The notes under the pieces: model-generated
The model's input: only the letters and a program-made list of their open reading frames with translations
Database searches by the model: none
Told to the model about the DNA's origin: nothing
DNA from: Panopea generosa
Lineage: Eukaryota; Mollusca; Bivalvia; Adapedonta; Hiatellidae
Direction of reading: 5' to 3'
Length of the DNA: 64,000 bases
Assembly: GCA_029582155.1 (NCBI GenBank)
Contig: CM055902.1
Coordinates: 18,797,248-18,861,247 of the forward strand
Shown here: positions 1 through 9,580 of the stretch, piece by piece
How positions within the stretch are numbered: position 1 is the stretch's first letter
Layout: every line of letters begins with the position of its first letter
Program-made: the position numbers and the translations under genes

Positions 1-180
1 GAAGCAAATCAATTATTTGGTAATTTGCAACATCAAATGACCATAACTTTGTGGAAATTCATCGAAACACATTCATCAAACTTAAACAAGACAATATGCA
101 TATCTCCACTTTTTAGTGGTGCATCCCATCAAGTTAAGTAAAATGCCAACCTGATATTATAGAGAAATAGCGCTGACAAA
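1..180 (+). repeat. Dispersed ~150-bp module (CAAGACAATATGCA type)
   Basis: The stretch contains words in fixed order: AATCAATTATTTGGTAA, CCATAACTTTGTG, AACAAGACAATATGCA, ATCTCCACTTTTTAGTGGTGCATCC and GAGAAATAGCG. The same order appears three times at 13380-13860 and about twice at 33490-33780. It is noncoding, has no terminal inverted repeats that I can see, and resembles short interspersed modules common in bivalve DNA. The 33490-33780 modules run directly into the 33782 copy, so the period crosses from one unit into the next inside a module array. Confidence 0.6.
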
Positions 181-1011
181 AAATAAGAGGACCAAAATGG
201 GCTTAAGTCGCTCACATTATTTCACCTTGTTTCACCTATCACTTCTTTTCAAAGCTTGATAATTCGTTGTGTTCACATAGTATTTCTACGTAAAACAACA
301 AAGTCTAGGTCCCAAGAACATTAGCTTCTTTATTTGAACAAACTTGAAAACAAACCTTACTGGTACGAACAACTATATCAAATATGAACACATTATCTGA
401 TTTGATCATGTGTCCCTGCTTGCCCGTATAAGTATTACATCCTTAAAGTACACAGTCTACACAGCATAAGCTAAACAATCCCCACCCCATTGAACCCTAG
501 CCAGTTTAATTGTTTTTGATAAAAATATTTTCAATTTTTATTCCTTTTTGTGCCCTTCCTGACCCTTATGTTTATTAAATATAATTTAAAGGATCCAGTT
601 TCTACTGAATGACTATAAATGCTCCAGATATCAAGATGTTTAAATAATAACAAAACTAGATGGGAAAAACATAATTCCTGATTTCCTACAGTATTCTTTA
701 AAATCAAAGTACCCTAATGCAACAATGCCTATTCATTTAAACAAAGTTGAAACTAAACGGCATAATACCACCATTGAAAAAGAAAGTGCTTCTCTGGGGT
801 AGACTCATTACGGCTGTTATAAAATTAATAATCCTCGTTTTTTCTTCTTTAAAAATGTATTTTGAACATTTGACAGCATTGTCATGTTTGAATTGTGAAT
901 TTAGAAAAAAAATTATGCTTGTAAATTGGGATACGAATACATGATTTCGGAAGTCTACCTTCACTTCGTCAACAGTGTACACACTGAGCAAAACAATTCT
1001 TATATGACACA
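181..1011. other. No gene seen; AT-rich spacer
   Basis: No convincing reading frame or RNA gene is visible. A stretch near 540-600 (GTGCCCTTCCTGACCCTTATG, then AAAGGATCCAG) looks like a worn member of the GGCCCCT module family found at 2130-2620 and 23040-24000. Short frames of about 100 codons or less occur on both strands without a coding signature. Confidence 0.5.
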
Positions 1012-1959
1012 TGTACGAAAGACAGGCGGGGACTTCATATTTCACTCTTCACACTTCATATTTCACACTTCACATTTCACACTTCACACTTCACATTTCA
1101 TACTTCACATTTCACACTTCACATTTCACACTTCACATACTTAATGTATCACAATCAAATGATAGCAGTAAACCTAAAATATAATATTTTGAAGATTAAA
1201 ATCAACCAAAGGTAACGAGTAGCTAAGTTAAGAACAGCTGTACTCTAAAAGTCAATGATTTAACAGTATTAAATATAGAATTTTAAATATATATTGTCAT
1301 AATTTAACTTTGCTAAACACTTCACAAACTATATTCATTATTCACATAGTAATACATAGTCATTCTCCTCCTCGCAATAATCATGCTTATCTTCATCCTG
1401 ACACCCATATTATGTTTATCGTAGCATAAAAGCATGGGAATGTACAGGTAATAAAATTATAATTATCTTTGAAATGTATAAAGTAATCATCATCATCATC
1501 ATCATCATAATCATAATCGTTCTCATCAGTTAATTATAATGGCATTCCCTTAACTATCATCATCCTCATCAGTTTAGTATAATCCCTCAGCTGTCATAAT
1601 TGATATCATCCCCGTCATCAGTAACGTATAATGACATTCTCTCAGCTGTCATAGCTGATATCATCATCATCAGTAAAATATGAAATGTGAAATGTGAAAT
1701 ATGAAGTATGAAATGTGAAGTGTGAAATATGAAGTGTGAAATGTGAAGTGTGAAATGTGACGTATGAAATGTGTTATGTGAAGTGTTAAGTCTGAAATGT
1801 GGAGTGTGAAATGTGAAGTGTGAATTGCACAATGTGATGTATCAAATGTGAAGTGTGAAGTGTGAAATGTAAAGTGTGAAATTTCAACCAAATGTATTGT
1901 ATATAGTAAATAAGTGGTATGAAGTGTGAAGTGTGAAGTCCCCGCCGATCTTTCGTACA
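1012..1959. mobile_element. Foldback-type element with inverted arrays of a 14-bp satellite
   Basis: The ends form an inverted repeat: TGTACGAAAGA...GGCGGGGACTTCA on the left and its complement TGAAGTCCCCGCC...TCTTTCGTACA on the right. Inside them lie subterminal arrays built from one unit of about 14 bp (ACTTCACATTTCAC), about 110 bp on the left (1030-1140) and about 270 bp in the opposite orientation on the right (1679-1948). The middle carries an ATC microsatellite and a 50-bp minisatellite. There is no transposase. The arrangement recalls foldback (FB-like) non-autonomous DNA elements, whose long inverted termini consist of short direct repeats. I could not identify a clean target-site duplication. 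Frames rich in H, F, T and S across the arrays are repeat translations, not genes. Confidence 0.7.
1486..1680 (+). repeat. ATC microsatellite followed by ~50-bp minisatellite (about 3 units)
   Basis: ATC triplets run from about 1486 to 1509. From about 1525, units beginning CATCAGT and containing TATAAT, CTCAGCTGTCAT and GATATCATC repeat about three and a third times, each near 50 bp. The last partial unit leads directly into the right-hand satellite arm of the foldback element. Confidence 0.7.
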
Positions 1960-2129
1960 CATGACCCCTACTTTTCTCATCATATTTTGATAGTGCAGAG
2001 GTTGACAAACAGTAAAATATAAGTGTCACTTCTTCCATTTGGGTCTCTCTATGAATGACAAGCCTTCAAACTTGTTATTATTTACTAAAGAATAAAGAAC
2101 AAAAATCCATGGTGGGTTTACACCTATAA

Positions 2130-2550
2130 GGGATAATTAAACGAAAGAATTGGTCTCATAACTTCTTTGGCAGAATACTTTTAAATGTTCACAATGTTAT
2201 CCCGTTTTGGGCCCCTATTGCTATCTAATTAATATTAAATCGCTTTTAAAGGACCCAGTCTCAATTGTTGTGACTAAAAATACTTCAGACCTTAATATGA
2301 TTGAAAAAACAAACAAATATGGATACGAAATAATTACCTACTTCTTAAGTATCCCTGTTTAAAATTTAAAGTCCACATACTTGGCCCTCAATAAACCTCT
2401 TTTCAAGGGAATCATTTATATGGAACATAAACACATTAACCTAGTCGATTCTTCAGAAGAAAAGTTTCGAATATTCATAATTTTATCCCTTTTATGGCCC
2501 CTGTTGGCCCCTGTTGACACCTTATGGATAAAAAGTCCCCATTACTTTCG

Positions 2551-2582
<32 letters not shown>

Positions 2583-2620
2583 TATGGATACTAAATCCTC
2601 TTTGAAGGACCTAGTCGCAA
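2130..2620 (+). repeat. GGCCCCT-type dispersed modules with a poly-C tract
   Basis: Repeated words include TTTTGGGCCCCTATTG, AAAGGACCCAGTCTC, TTATGGCCCCTGTTGGCCCC and AAGGACCTAGTCGC, each followed by variants of 'actaaaaatac' or 'cttatggataaa'. Related wording recurs at 540-600 and 23040-24000 (GGGGCCTCTTCTGACCCCTTAAG). A run of 31 C at 2551-2581 sits inside a module; copy 2 has about 23. Proline-rich translations across the C run are artefacts of the tract. Confidence 0.6.
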
Positions 2621-3032
2621 CTCTTATAACAAAACAATTCGTTAGACTTCATTAAACATTGGAAGTAATTTCGACTTAACAATAACACTGGGGTAACAGG
2701 CGGTGCTCACTTTATTACGTTTTTTTTAATATAATTTTGTGCATTTACCTTATTAATATCATATTTTTGTGCTGTGAGAACAATGTATAAAAAATAGTAA
2801 AGCTTCTTACTGGCAGAATCAATAATACCCAAATTGGTATTTACAGAAGTCACTCAAACCTGAATTGAACTATATCAAACAATTGCTCAAGGAAATAATA
2901 TATACAAATTCTATATAAATCCTTGGAAAGAATTACAATATATCAGAAATCAATATTTGCCATGGCAACGTTTGAAATAGGTACGAAAGTCTAATAAATG
3001 ATCAGATCAGTGACTTAATTATGTGTACAAAA
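2621..3032. other. No gene seen
   Basis: AT-rich sequence between the poly-C module and the start of the 4.4-kb internal duplication. A GTAAGAAG donor-like site lies on the minus strand near 2810, but the segment upstream of it is closed in all phases, so I do not call an exon. Confidence 0.45.
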
Positions 3033-3244
3033 CTCGTATGACGACAGATGACTGTTTCGTACATGATTCCACTACGGTTTCGCAAGAGAATTTCGATTTA
3101 GTTTCCAAGAAATTATATTTTCCCGTTGACCACTTTCATGACAAATTGAAATCAATTGTAGAACGAGCGATTTTATTGGCCGGGACACATATTATCGACC
3201 AATTTAATCGCCCGCGAGAGCTAGCTTTAAATAAAATTCTTTGA
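3033..3244 (+). pseudogene. Possible coding remnant, about 70 codons
   Basis: This frame is visibly less AT-rich than its surroundings. It reads ...TTDDCFVHDS...NFDLVSKKLYFPVDHFHDKL...ELALNKIL before a stop. The paralogue at 8277 keeps the frame with a few replacements (K to M, IL to SL, G to R) but has an internal stop (THIID followed by TAA). I recognise no family. The start codon at 3023 lies just outside the duplicated block, so it is not shared by the B copy, which argues against a complete gene. It could be a fragment of an exon or of a transposon. Confidence 0.25.
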
Positions 3245-3402
3245 AACAAAAGCAAATAAACGTACAGGAATACTATCGTGATTGAGTTGTTACGTGTCTA
3301 TTTTAAAACTTTCAAATCTTTTTGAGCATTTGCAATAACACTATCCTAAATTTAGTCCAATCCTTAAAGAATGTATAGTTTTTACTTATTATTTTAATTC
3401 GA

Positions 3403-3475
3403 GGAAGACACCTAATGTTTACCACACATAGCCATGGTGGAGAATCGTTCCCACGATCCATCTAACCGGGGTTCG
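3403..3475 (-). mobile_element. SINE fragment (CORE-like family, body piece)
   Basis: The words GAAGACACC...ACCACACATAGCC...GGTGGAGAATCG match in order the middle of the complete minus-strand SINE at 14915-15064 (AAGGACACC, ACACATAGCC, GGCAGAGGATCG). The tRNA-like head is damaged. The paralogue lies at about 8650-8722, with copies at 37184-37250 and 42434-42500. Confidence 0.5.
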
Positions 3476-3569
3476 ATGCCCTTGTTGTATTGTTTTTAGC
3501 ATACACAGTCAATGGTGACCTAAGAACTCTATGTACTAGCTTAGTTTTAGTAATGCTGGTTTAGTATGT

Positions 3570-4330
3570 GTAATAAACAAAATTCAATCTGGAAGTTCAT
3601 GGTCCTTAAGGTCGTTTGAATATATTCCAACACTTCGAATAAATATTGACTAATCAACAATTTAACAAATGAAATGCAATTCAGTGATTTAGAAACAGTT
3701 AATAACATATCTATATGAAAGGAAAATACTAATTGTATGCAGGGACGCGCTGTGTTCTGTCTGGAAATATGTTAAAACAACTTCTTACTCGTGATTCACT
3801 GGTTTAAATAATATAGAGAGCAGCGATTGTTTACAGTATTTCAAATATACTGTCACTTGACTTTATTTTCTATTTCAACGGGCTCTTAAGAAGTACAATA
3901 CTGGTCAATTCCAATTATAGTTAGAAATATAATTATATACAAAAACAGAATAAATATTGAAAATAGAAACTCCAGTATAGCAAAAGTAACTATTAGACCG
4001 TTTGATCTAAAGATGAACCACAAACCACATTGTGTACACAGCGTGCTATAAAATTAAACTAATACTGGTTCAGTTTCCTGTCCCTAGTCTACTCAATGAC
4101 CCTTAACATTAGATTATTATTCAAACTATTCCATCAACGTAATTTCCAGTTACTGTTTATATCTAATTTATATGTATACATACTCTTATATAAATATATC
4201 ATTCTGTTTCCTTTCTGTAAGGTTATAATGTATGCAAGTATGAGTATATTCAATGATGCGTATTTTGAATAATTGCAGTAGCATCGTTTAGTCTAGATAT
4301 GTAATTATAATAGCAATCATATAATATCGT
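3570..4330 (-). repeat. Recurrent micro-exon unit U1
   Basis: Plus-strand landmarks occur in a fixed order: GGTCCTTAAGGTCGTTTGAAT, GATTTAGAAACAGTTAAT, AAATACTAAT, the short insert, CTGGAAATATG, CGTGATTCACTGGTTTAAAT, CAGCGATTGTTTACAGT, CTATAAAATTAAACTA, CTAGTCTACTCAATGACCC and GGTTATAATGTATGCAAGTA. Diverged versions occur at 8822-9580, 14060-14830 and 24005-24880, with shorter ones at 7855-8030, 8030-8275 and 32960-33180. The unit is the source of the repeated micro-exon pattern on the minus strand. Confidence 0.7.
3734..3760 (-). pseudogene. Micro-exon-like insert, 27 nt, donor lost
   Basis: On the minus strand the acceptor-like sequence ACATATTTCCAG precedes a 27-nt insert, but the donor reads ATTAGTATTT where sister units have GTAAGTATTT, so GT has become AT. 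The insert is open in phase 1-1 (RTQRVPAY) and also in phase 0. The same donor change is present in the paralogue at 8980-9006, so it predates the 4.4-kb duplication. Probably a dead exon if the exon model is right. Confidence 0.3.
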
Positions 4331-4360
4331 TTTAATTTAAAGACCATTTCTAGAATTTTC

Positions 4361-4624
4361 ATGTGCGCCGATTCCGCGCATAAAGAGAAACAACTTTTTA
4401 TAATTGTCTCAATGTTTCGACTACTCAGTATATATAAAGAAATGACAATGAAAGATGCAAAAGGTCGGTTTACAATAAAAACAGGTATTAAAATTAGAAC
4501 GGAGAAACTTCTGATCAGTATCAATCAACGACAGAGTTCTCCTTCACCAGTTAGCTCAGCCAGTGTCACTACAAACTATTTTACTACATCTGACTATATT
4601 TCGGATGGCATTCTCATTTACTGA
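4361..4624 (+). CDS. Unrecognised open frame, 87 codons, weak support
   Basis: The frame reads with K/R-rich and then S/T-rich composition (KGRFTIKTGIKIRTEKLL, SSPSPVSSASVTTNYF). A TATATAAAG word lies just upstream of an internal ATG at 4441. The paralogue in B has a stop where A has Arg (CGA to TGA), although the downstream ATG stays open there, and an extra G in copy 1 of B breaks the frame (absent in the other three copies). I recognise no domain. A frame on the opposite strand is equally long. This is probably chance, listed because most of it is open in three of the four copies. Confidence 0.12.
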   Translation: MCADSAHKEKQLFIIVSMFRLLSIYKEMTMKDAKGRFTIKTGIKIRTEKLLISINQRQSSPSPVSSASVTTNYFTTSDYISDGILIY

Positions 4625-5397
4625 TACGCCTGGCACCGATCTCATTTATTGTGTTCAATATATGCGATATGCAAACCGGTATAAAATAATATTGAATATG
4701 AATATAAAATACTAAAGAAATATTATTATTTATACAAATATATGTTTTAGGTATAAAAACATTACTTTTGCAATTGCATTTTATTTAAAGATGGCTTATT
4801 TAAAGAGCTATTTTTCTCCAACAACAAAGTGTATTTTTATTTATTTTAAATATCATTATAATTTGTAAAAGAGTGTATTTTGTGAGGTTTTAAACAAGTT
4901 CTATCGATACACTATACCAAAATATTAAAAAATGCTTTATTTTTGCAAAATTGAATAAAACATTGACACTCGATCGAAATGATTTTGATTTTAAAAACCC
5001 TAAACATTTAAATTAAAGCTACAATTTGCATTTTCCATGACAACTGTTATTACATGCATGACTCTTTGTATTTGTTTTAAATAAGTACTATATGTAAACA
5101 ATTTCAAATATTGTTTTCACATTGCTTGTAAAACCTACATTTTTTCGTCAAATTACAAGGACAGGAGTGTTGTTGAGCAGGTAACAACAAAACACCTGTA
5201 TTTCAATATATACTTTTTATTTCTGATATTGCATGAACATACATTTAACTTAAATACTTTGAAGTTTAATAAAATTATATCCATAAAAAAATGACAAAAA
5301 CTATAGAAATCATCTTTAACTATTGATATTTGCCAATTGGATTTTAACATTAAGTCGATTATGAAACAAGTTCTTACAACTTAGAAACATCATTCTG

Positions 5398-5425
5398 GAA
5401 GTCTTCCTAGGTAGAACCAGTATAT
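5398..5425 (-). mobile_element. SINE 3' tail, separated from its head
   Basis: GGAAGTCTTCCTAGGTAGAACC matches the tail of the complete SINE at 14915-15064. The matching head (GGCCCGATGCTG...CATTGAACCACGCACTCC) is found 2 kb further on at 7441-7477, followed by the same downstream sequence as in the 15-kb locus. So about 2 kb stands in paralogue A where the uninterrupted locus has about 90 bp of SINE. Confidence 0.55.
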
Positions 5426-7439
5426 AACAGGCTTTATCAACCAGTTTATCGCTTATTGATGTTACCATAACTGGTTTAATTAGTGATTAATTCAAGAAGG
5501 ATATATAACCATAATGAGTGAGGTTAGATGTCGACATCATACGTTCCTGGTGCCAATTTAATGAATTGGTTATGAGAAAATCAGGCAGGCAACCACATCT
5601 GTATGTGTTAAAATATTTTCTTTATACCATGTATCGCTACGTCAAAAATGATTAATAAATGGGTTATCAAATGCTAGTTAAAGAGAACAAAACATGTGTA
5701 AATATGTCAAAATATGCCCATAACAAACGGTCAGAAGCATTACAAATGTTTTACTAAATGGAATAAAAAGTTTCAGAGTTCTTATTCGGTATAAACATGA
5801 AGCTAGTGGAGGTATTGCGTGATAAAATAAGCCCAACAACTGACATATTGATCCAGTCGTTGTGGAATAAGACCCTTTTCAAACATATGTTCAATTCATA
5901 ATATATAACAAAACAAAAGTGACAAACATATGTTAGTAAAGGCCTTTTGTTTCAAGACACATTCCGCATACCCTAACTGTATTAAGACACCCGCTGTGCA
6001 AATACTATAGCGAATATTCCTATATGGTATAAATAGGAAGCTAGAGGAGGTATTGCATGACAAAATAAGCCCAACAACTGAAATATTGAGCCAGTCGCTC
6101 TGGAATAAGACCTTAAGTTTTCAAATCGCCCATTTATGGGCTAAAACGTTTAGTCGAAAATAATGTGGCACATTTCAACGGGTTATTACAGGAATAAAAC
6201 GACCCAACACAACTGTAGCCTGGTATGACAACATGTTTCATGGAAAATCAACAAGTCTTTCGTGATCACTTACTTATTTCAATATCATCTAAACAGCTGA
6301 TGGAACCTATTTTCTAATCCATAACAAACATATTGAACAAAATCTGCTGTTTCCGATTTGAATTCTGTATTGTACATAAAGTGTGCTGATTGGTCCTAAA
6401 ATACACACCCCTGAGGAAGGACCAATCAGTGTGCTTGATACAAAACCTACGTATTGGTCAGAAAAATGCAATGCATTTTCAATAAACAAAGCAAATTATA
6501 GAAATTGGTCTCATGAATTGTACATCGAAAAACGCAACACTCAGACAAACAGTAATAAAATATTGAGTTTTGGATTTCATGATATAAAATCTTATTACCT
6601 TCCTGGACATAATCATCAAAATCTATTGCAATTATCAGTTATTTATATTGATTTGAAACATACAGCCCCTGTTACCTGTTGTATAGCCTCCTTGCTCATT
6701 GAGACACGCACGACAGCGACTTCTCGGCTTGTGGTCGCTGATTTCAATAATTAGTTGCGGAATTGAAAGAAAATACCATAAAAACAATCTGAATATCAAA
6801 TTAGAAATAAACAATTTTTATAATCAATAACTGCATCGATACAATATTATAAATACTATTAGATCAAAGTTTCCAACTGGATAAACAGAACGCAAACAAT
6901 GAAGGAAACGTGTAGAATTGGTTTATTTATTACTTATTATTATTATGGGATATGATTAAATGTTTAATACCCCTCATACCCATGAGCACCGGCGATTTAA
7001 AATATAATTATTTAATTAATATTGATTTAGTTTCAGGAATTTTAGTACACCACATAGCAGTTAACAGTTGAGTTATTGATCATTAAGCCATTCCATGTTT
7101 TTCAGATACTTTAGATACTTTGATAATTTGTTTAAAAAAGGGAAATAGTAATACATGTATATTTGGGGAAAACACATTTCTCGTACATCGGATTCAGGAA
7201 TCAGATGGTTTAATTGGTAGAAGTATGAAGTTATGATAATGTATACTATGCATCAACACCATTTAACGTTGATAACATTAAGCTGTTTTTTATGGAAGTA
7301 AAAGCATAATAGTCATAGTACGTCGATACGACAGCACGAGTTACTACTTCTAAATACTCAAAATCAAGTTACATTCTTGTTCAAGTAATTTAATAAAACA
7401 CGTCACACAATTAAATTTCTTAAAATCCGATAAAACTCT

Positions 7440-7790
7440 AGGCCCGATGCTGTTACCATTGAACCACGCACTCCACACAACTTTTGCCAACAAACATGAG
7501 TAATATGTCTTTGAATTAATAAACTATCAATATATTTTGCAAACTGGCTTATTAAACCATAACATGAGATGTTGGTAGGATAGAGTACTTGAATACTTTA
7601 AATAATTAAATGCAACCTAAAATATCATAACCTGTCATAAAAATCTACTTTAAACTGACTACGAAACTGGCACAAAAACTTATGTGCAGCCACATTTAAA
7701 ATCAAAATGTTTAGACAAAACCCTACTGGAAAAATGCTTTCTATCTCTTTAAAATATTATCAATGTGTGGACACTGCATGAAATAATAAG
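7440..7790. repeat. SINE head plus unit downstream segment
   Basis: Bases 7441-7477 are the tRNA-like head of the CORE-like SINE (minus strand). The following 310 bp, including AACATGAGATGTTGGTAGGATAG, CCTGTCAT, CTGACTACGAAACTGGC and GTGGACACTGCATGAA, correspond to 15029-15390 and, more distantly, to 24890-25080. No gene. Confidence 0.65.
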
Positions 7791-7854
7791 ACATACTTTT
7801 TTGTACAAAGGGTTTAACATGAGGGTTGACCTCTATGTACTCGCTTAGCTTTAG

Positions 7855-8276
7855 TTATAATGGTTATTATCTGTAATAATGGTTCTTCTTTAAAATAGTT
7901 TAACTATTTTTTCAACACTTTGAATAAATTATACATGAGAAACATATGAAAATATAACTCCGGGATTAGAAATAGTTAATGATTCTATCTACATGAAATG
8001 AAACTACTTACTGTCTTCAACGACAGACGACCAAATACATTATACATGAGCACTTAATTTAAGAAATGAAATACAATTCAAGGATTTAGAAACAGTTAAC
8101 GGCATGAAATCAAAATACTTACCAAGTCTAGAGATGACCTCGTCTCGTTTTTGTTCTGGAAATAAAAAGCAACTTCATTACTCGTGATCCACTTGTTTCA
8201 ATAACACAGCAGCGATTGTTTACAATGTTTCCCAACCTACAGTCACTTGATTCCGTCATCCTTTAGTGTTAGCACG
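7855..8276 (-). repeat. Two truncated micro-exon units in tandem
   Basis: Two partial copies of the unit stand side by side. The first has TTTCAACACTTTGAATAAATTATACATGA, GATTAGAAATAGTTAATGA and a donor-like ACTTAC at 8006-8011 (GTAAGT on the minus strand), but ends before its acceptor. The second begins at TATACATGAGCACTTAA and is complete through CAGCAGCGATTGTTTACAATG. This looks like unequal exchange between units that removed the acceptor half of the first. Confidence 0.6.
8123..8155 (-). CDS. Candidate micro-exon, 33 nt, both splice sites intact
   Basis: On the minus strand the insert lies between TTTTTATTTCCAG and GTAAGTATTTTG, a good acceptor and donor. Its length is a multiple of three. 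Phase 1-1 reads QKRDEVISRL plus split codons, and phase 0 is also open; the third phase has a stop. It occupies the same place in the unit as the 27-nt inserts at 3734, 8980 and 14224 but has a different sequence. No transcript evidence is available here, so this is a model built on splice signals and repeat position. Confidence 0.35.
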
Positions 8277-8821
8277 CTCGTATGACGACAGATGACTGTT
8301 TCGTACATGATTCCACTACGGTTTCGCAAGAGAATTTCGATTTAGTTTCCATGAAATTATATTTTCCCGTTGACCACTTTCATGACAAATTGAAATCAAT
8401 TGTAGAACGAGCGAGTTTATTGGCCAGGACACATATTATCGACTAATTTAATCGCCCGCGAGAGCTAGCTTTAAATAAAATTCTTTGAAACAAAAGCAAA
8501 TAAACGTACAGGAATACTATCGTGATTGAGTTGTTTACGTGTCTATTTTAAAACTTTCAAATCTTTTTGAGCATTTGCAATAACACTATCCTAAATTTAG
8601 TCCAATCCTTAAAGAATGTATAGTTTTTTCTTATTTATTTTAATTCGAGGAAGACACCTAATGTTTACCACATATACCCATGGTGGAGAATCGTTCCCAT
8701 GATCCATCTAACCGGGGTTCGATGCCCTTGTTGTATTGTTTTTTAGCATACACAGTCAATGGTGACCTAAGAACTCTATGTACTAGCTTAGTTTTAGTAA
8801 TGCTGGTTTAGTATGTGTAAT

Positions 8822-9580
8822 AAACAAAATTCAATCTGGAAGTTCATGGTCCTTAAGGTCGTTTGAATATATTCCAACACTTCGAATAAATATTGACTAA
8901 TCAACATTTAACAAATGAAATGCAATTCAGTGATTTAGAAACAGTTAATCACATATCTATATGAAAGGAAAATACTAATTGTATGCAGGGACGCGCCGTG
9001 TTCTGTCTGGAAATATGTTAAAACAACTTCGTTACTCGTGATTCACTGGTTTTAAATAATATAGAGAGCAGCGATTGTTTACAGTATTTTCAATTATACT
9101 GTCACTTGACTTTATTTTCTATTTCAACGGGCTCTTAAGAAGTACAATACTGGTCAATTCAAATTATAGTTAGAAATATAATTATATACAAAACAGAATA
9201 AATATTGAAATAGAAACTCAGTATAGCAAAAGTAACTATTAGACCGTTTGATCTAAAGATGAACCACAAACCACATTGTGTACACAGCGTGCTATAAAAT
9301 TAAAACTAATACTGGTTCAGTTTCTTGTCCCTAGTCTACTCAATGACCCTTAACATTAGATTATTATTCAAACTATTCCATCAACGTAATTTCCAGTTAC
9401 TGTTTATACCTAATTTATATGTATACATACTCTTATATAAATATATCATTCTGTTTCCTTTCTGTAAGGTTATAATGTATGCAAGTATGAGTATATTCAA
9501 TGATGCGTATTTTGAATAATTGCAGTAGCATCGTTTAGTCTAGATATGTAATTATAACAGCAATCATGTAATATCGTTTT
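8822..9580 (-). repeat. Recurrent micro-exon unit U3 (in paralogue B)
   Basis: Same landmarks and order as the unit at 3570-4330, as expected from the 4.4-kb duplication. The insert at 8980-9006 shares the donor GT to AT change. Confidence 0.65.
8980..9006 (-). pseudogene. Micro-exon-like insert, 27 nt, donor lost
   Basis: Paralogue of 3734-3760 with one substitution inside the insert and the same ATTAGTATTT in place of a GT donor. The acceptor CATATTTCCAG is kept. Confidence 0.3.

Larger units (their letters stand above)
3033..7439. repeat. Internal duplication, paralogue A (~4.4 kb)
   Basis: Collinear with 8277-12704 (paralogue B). Similarity begins abruptly at CTCGTATGACGACAG and ends at ATAAAACTC. 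The word AAAACTC occurs at the 5' edge of A and at the 3' edges of both copies, which hints at microhomology. A and B are more diverged from each other than the two 33.8-kb copies are, so this duplication is the older event. A holds a micro-exon-like unit near 3.73 kb. Beyond 7439 sequence A passes into the remaining head of a SINE, whereas B passes into a different segment. Confidence 0.9.

Noticed and set aside
1036..1144. H/F/T/S-rich open frames on both strands across the satellite arms
   Set aside because: They are translations of the 14-bp repeat in the foldback element and have no independent coding signal.
2381..2605. Frame ending in a run of prolines
   Set aside because: The prolines come from the poly-C tract, whose length differs between copies.
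2797..2850. Donor-like GTAAGAAG with a possible 49-nt exon on the minus strand
   Set aside because: All phases contain a stop and the length is not a multiple of three.
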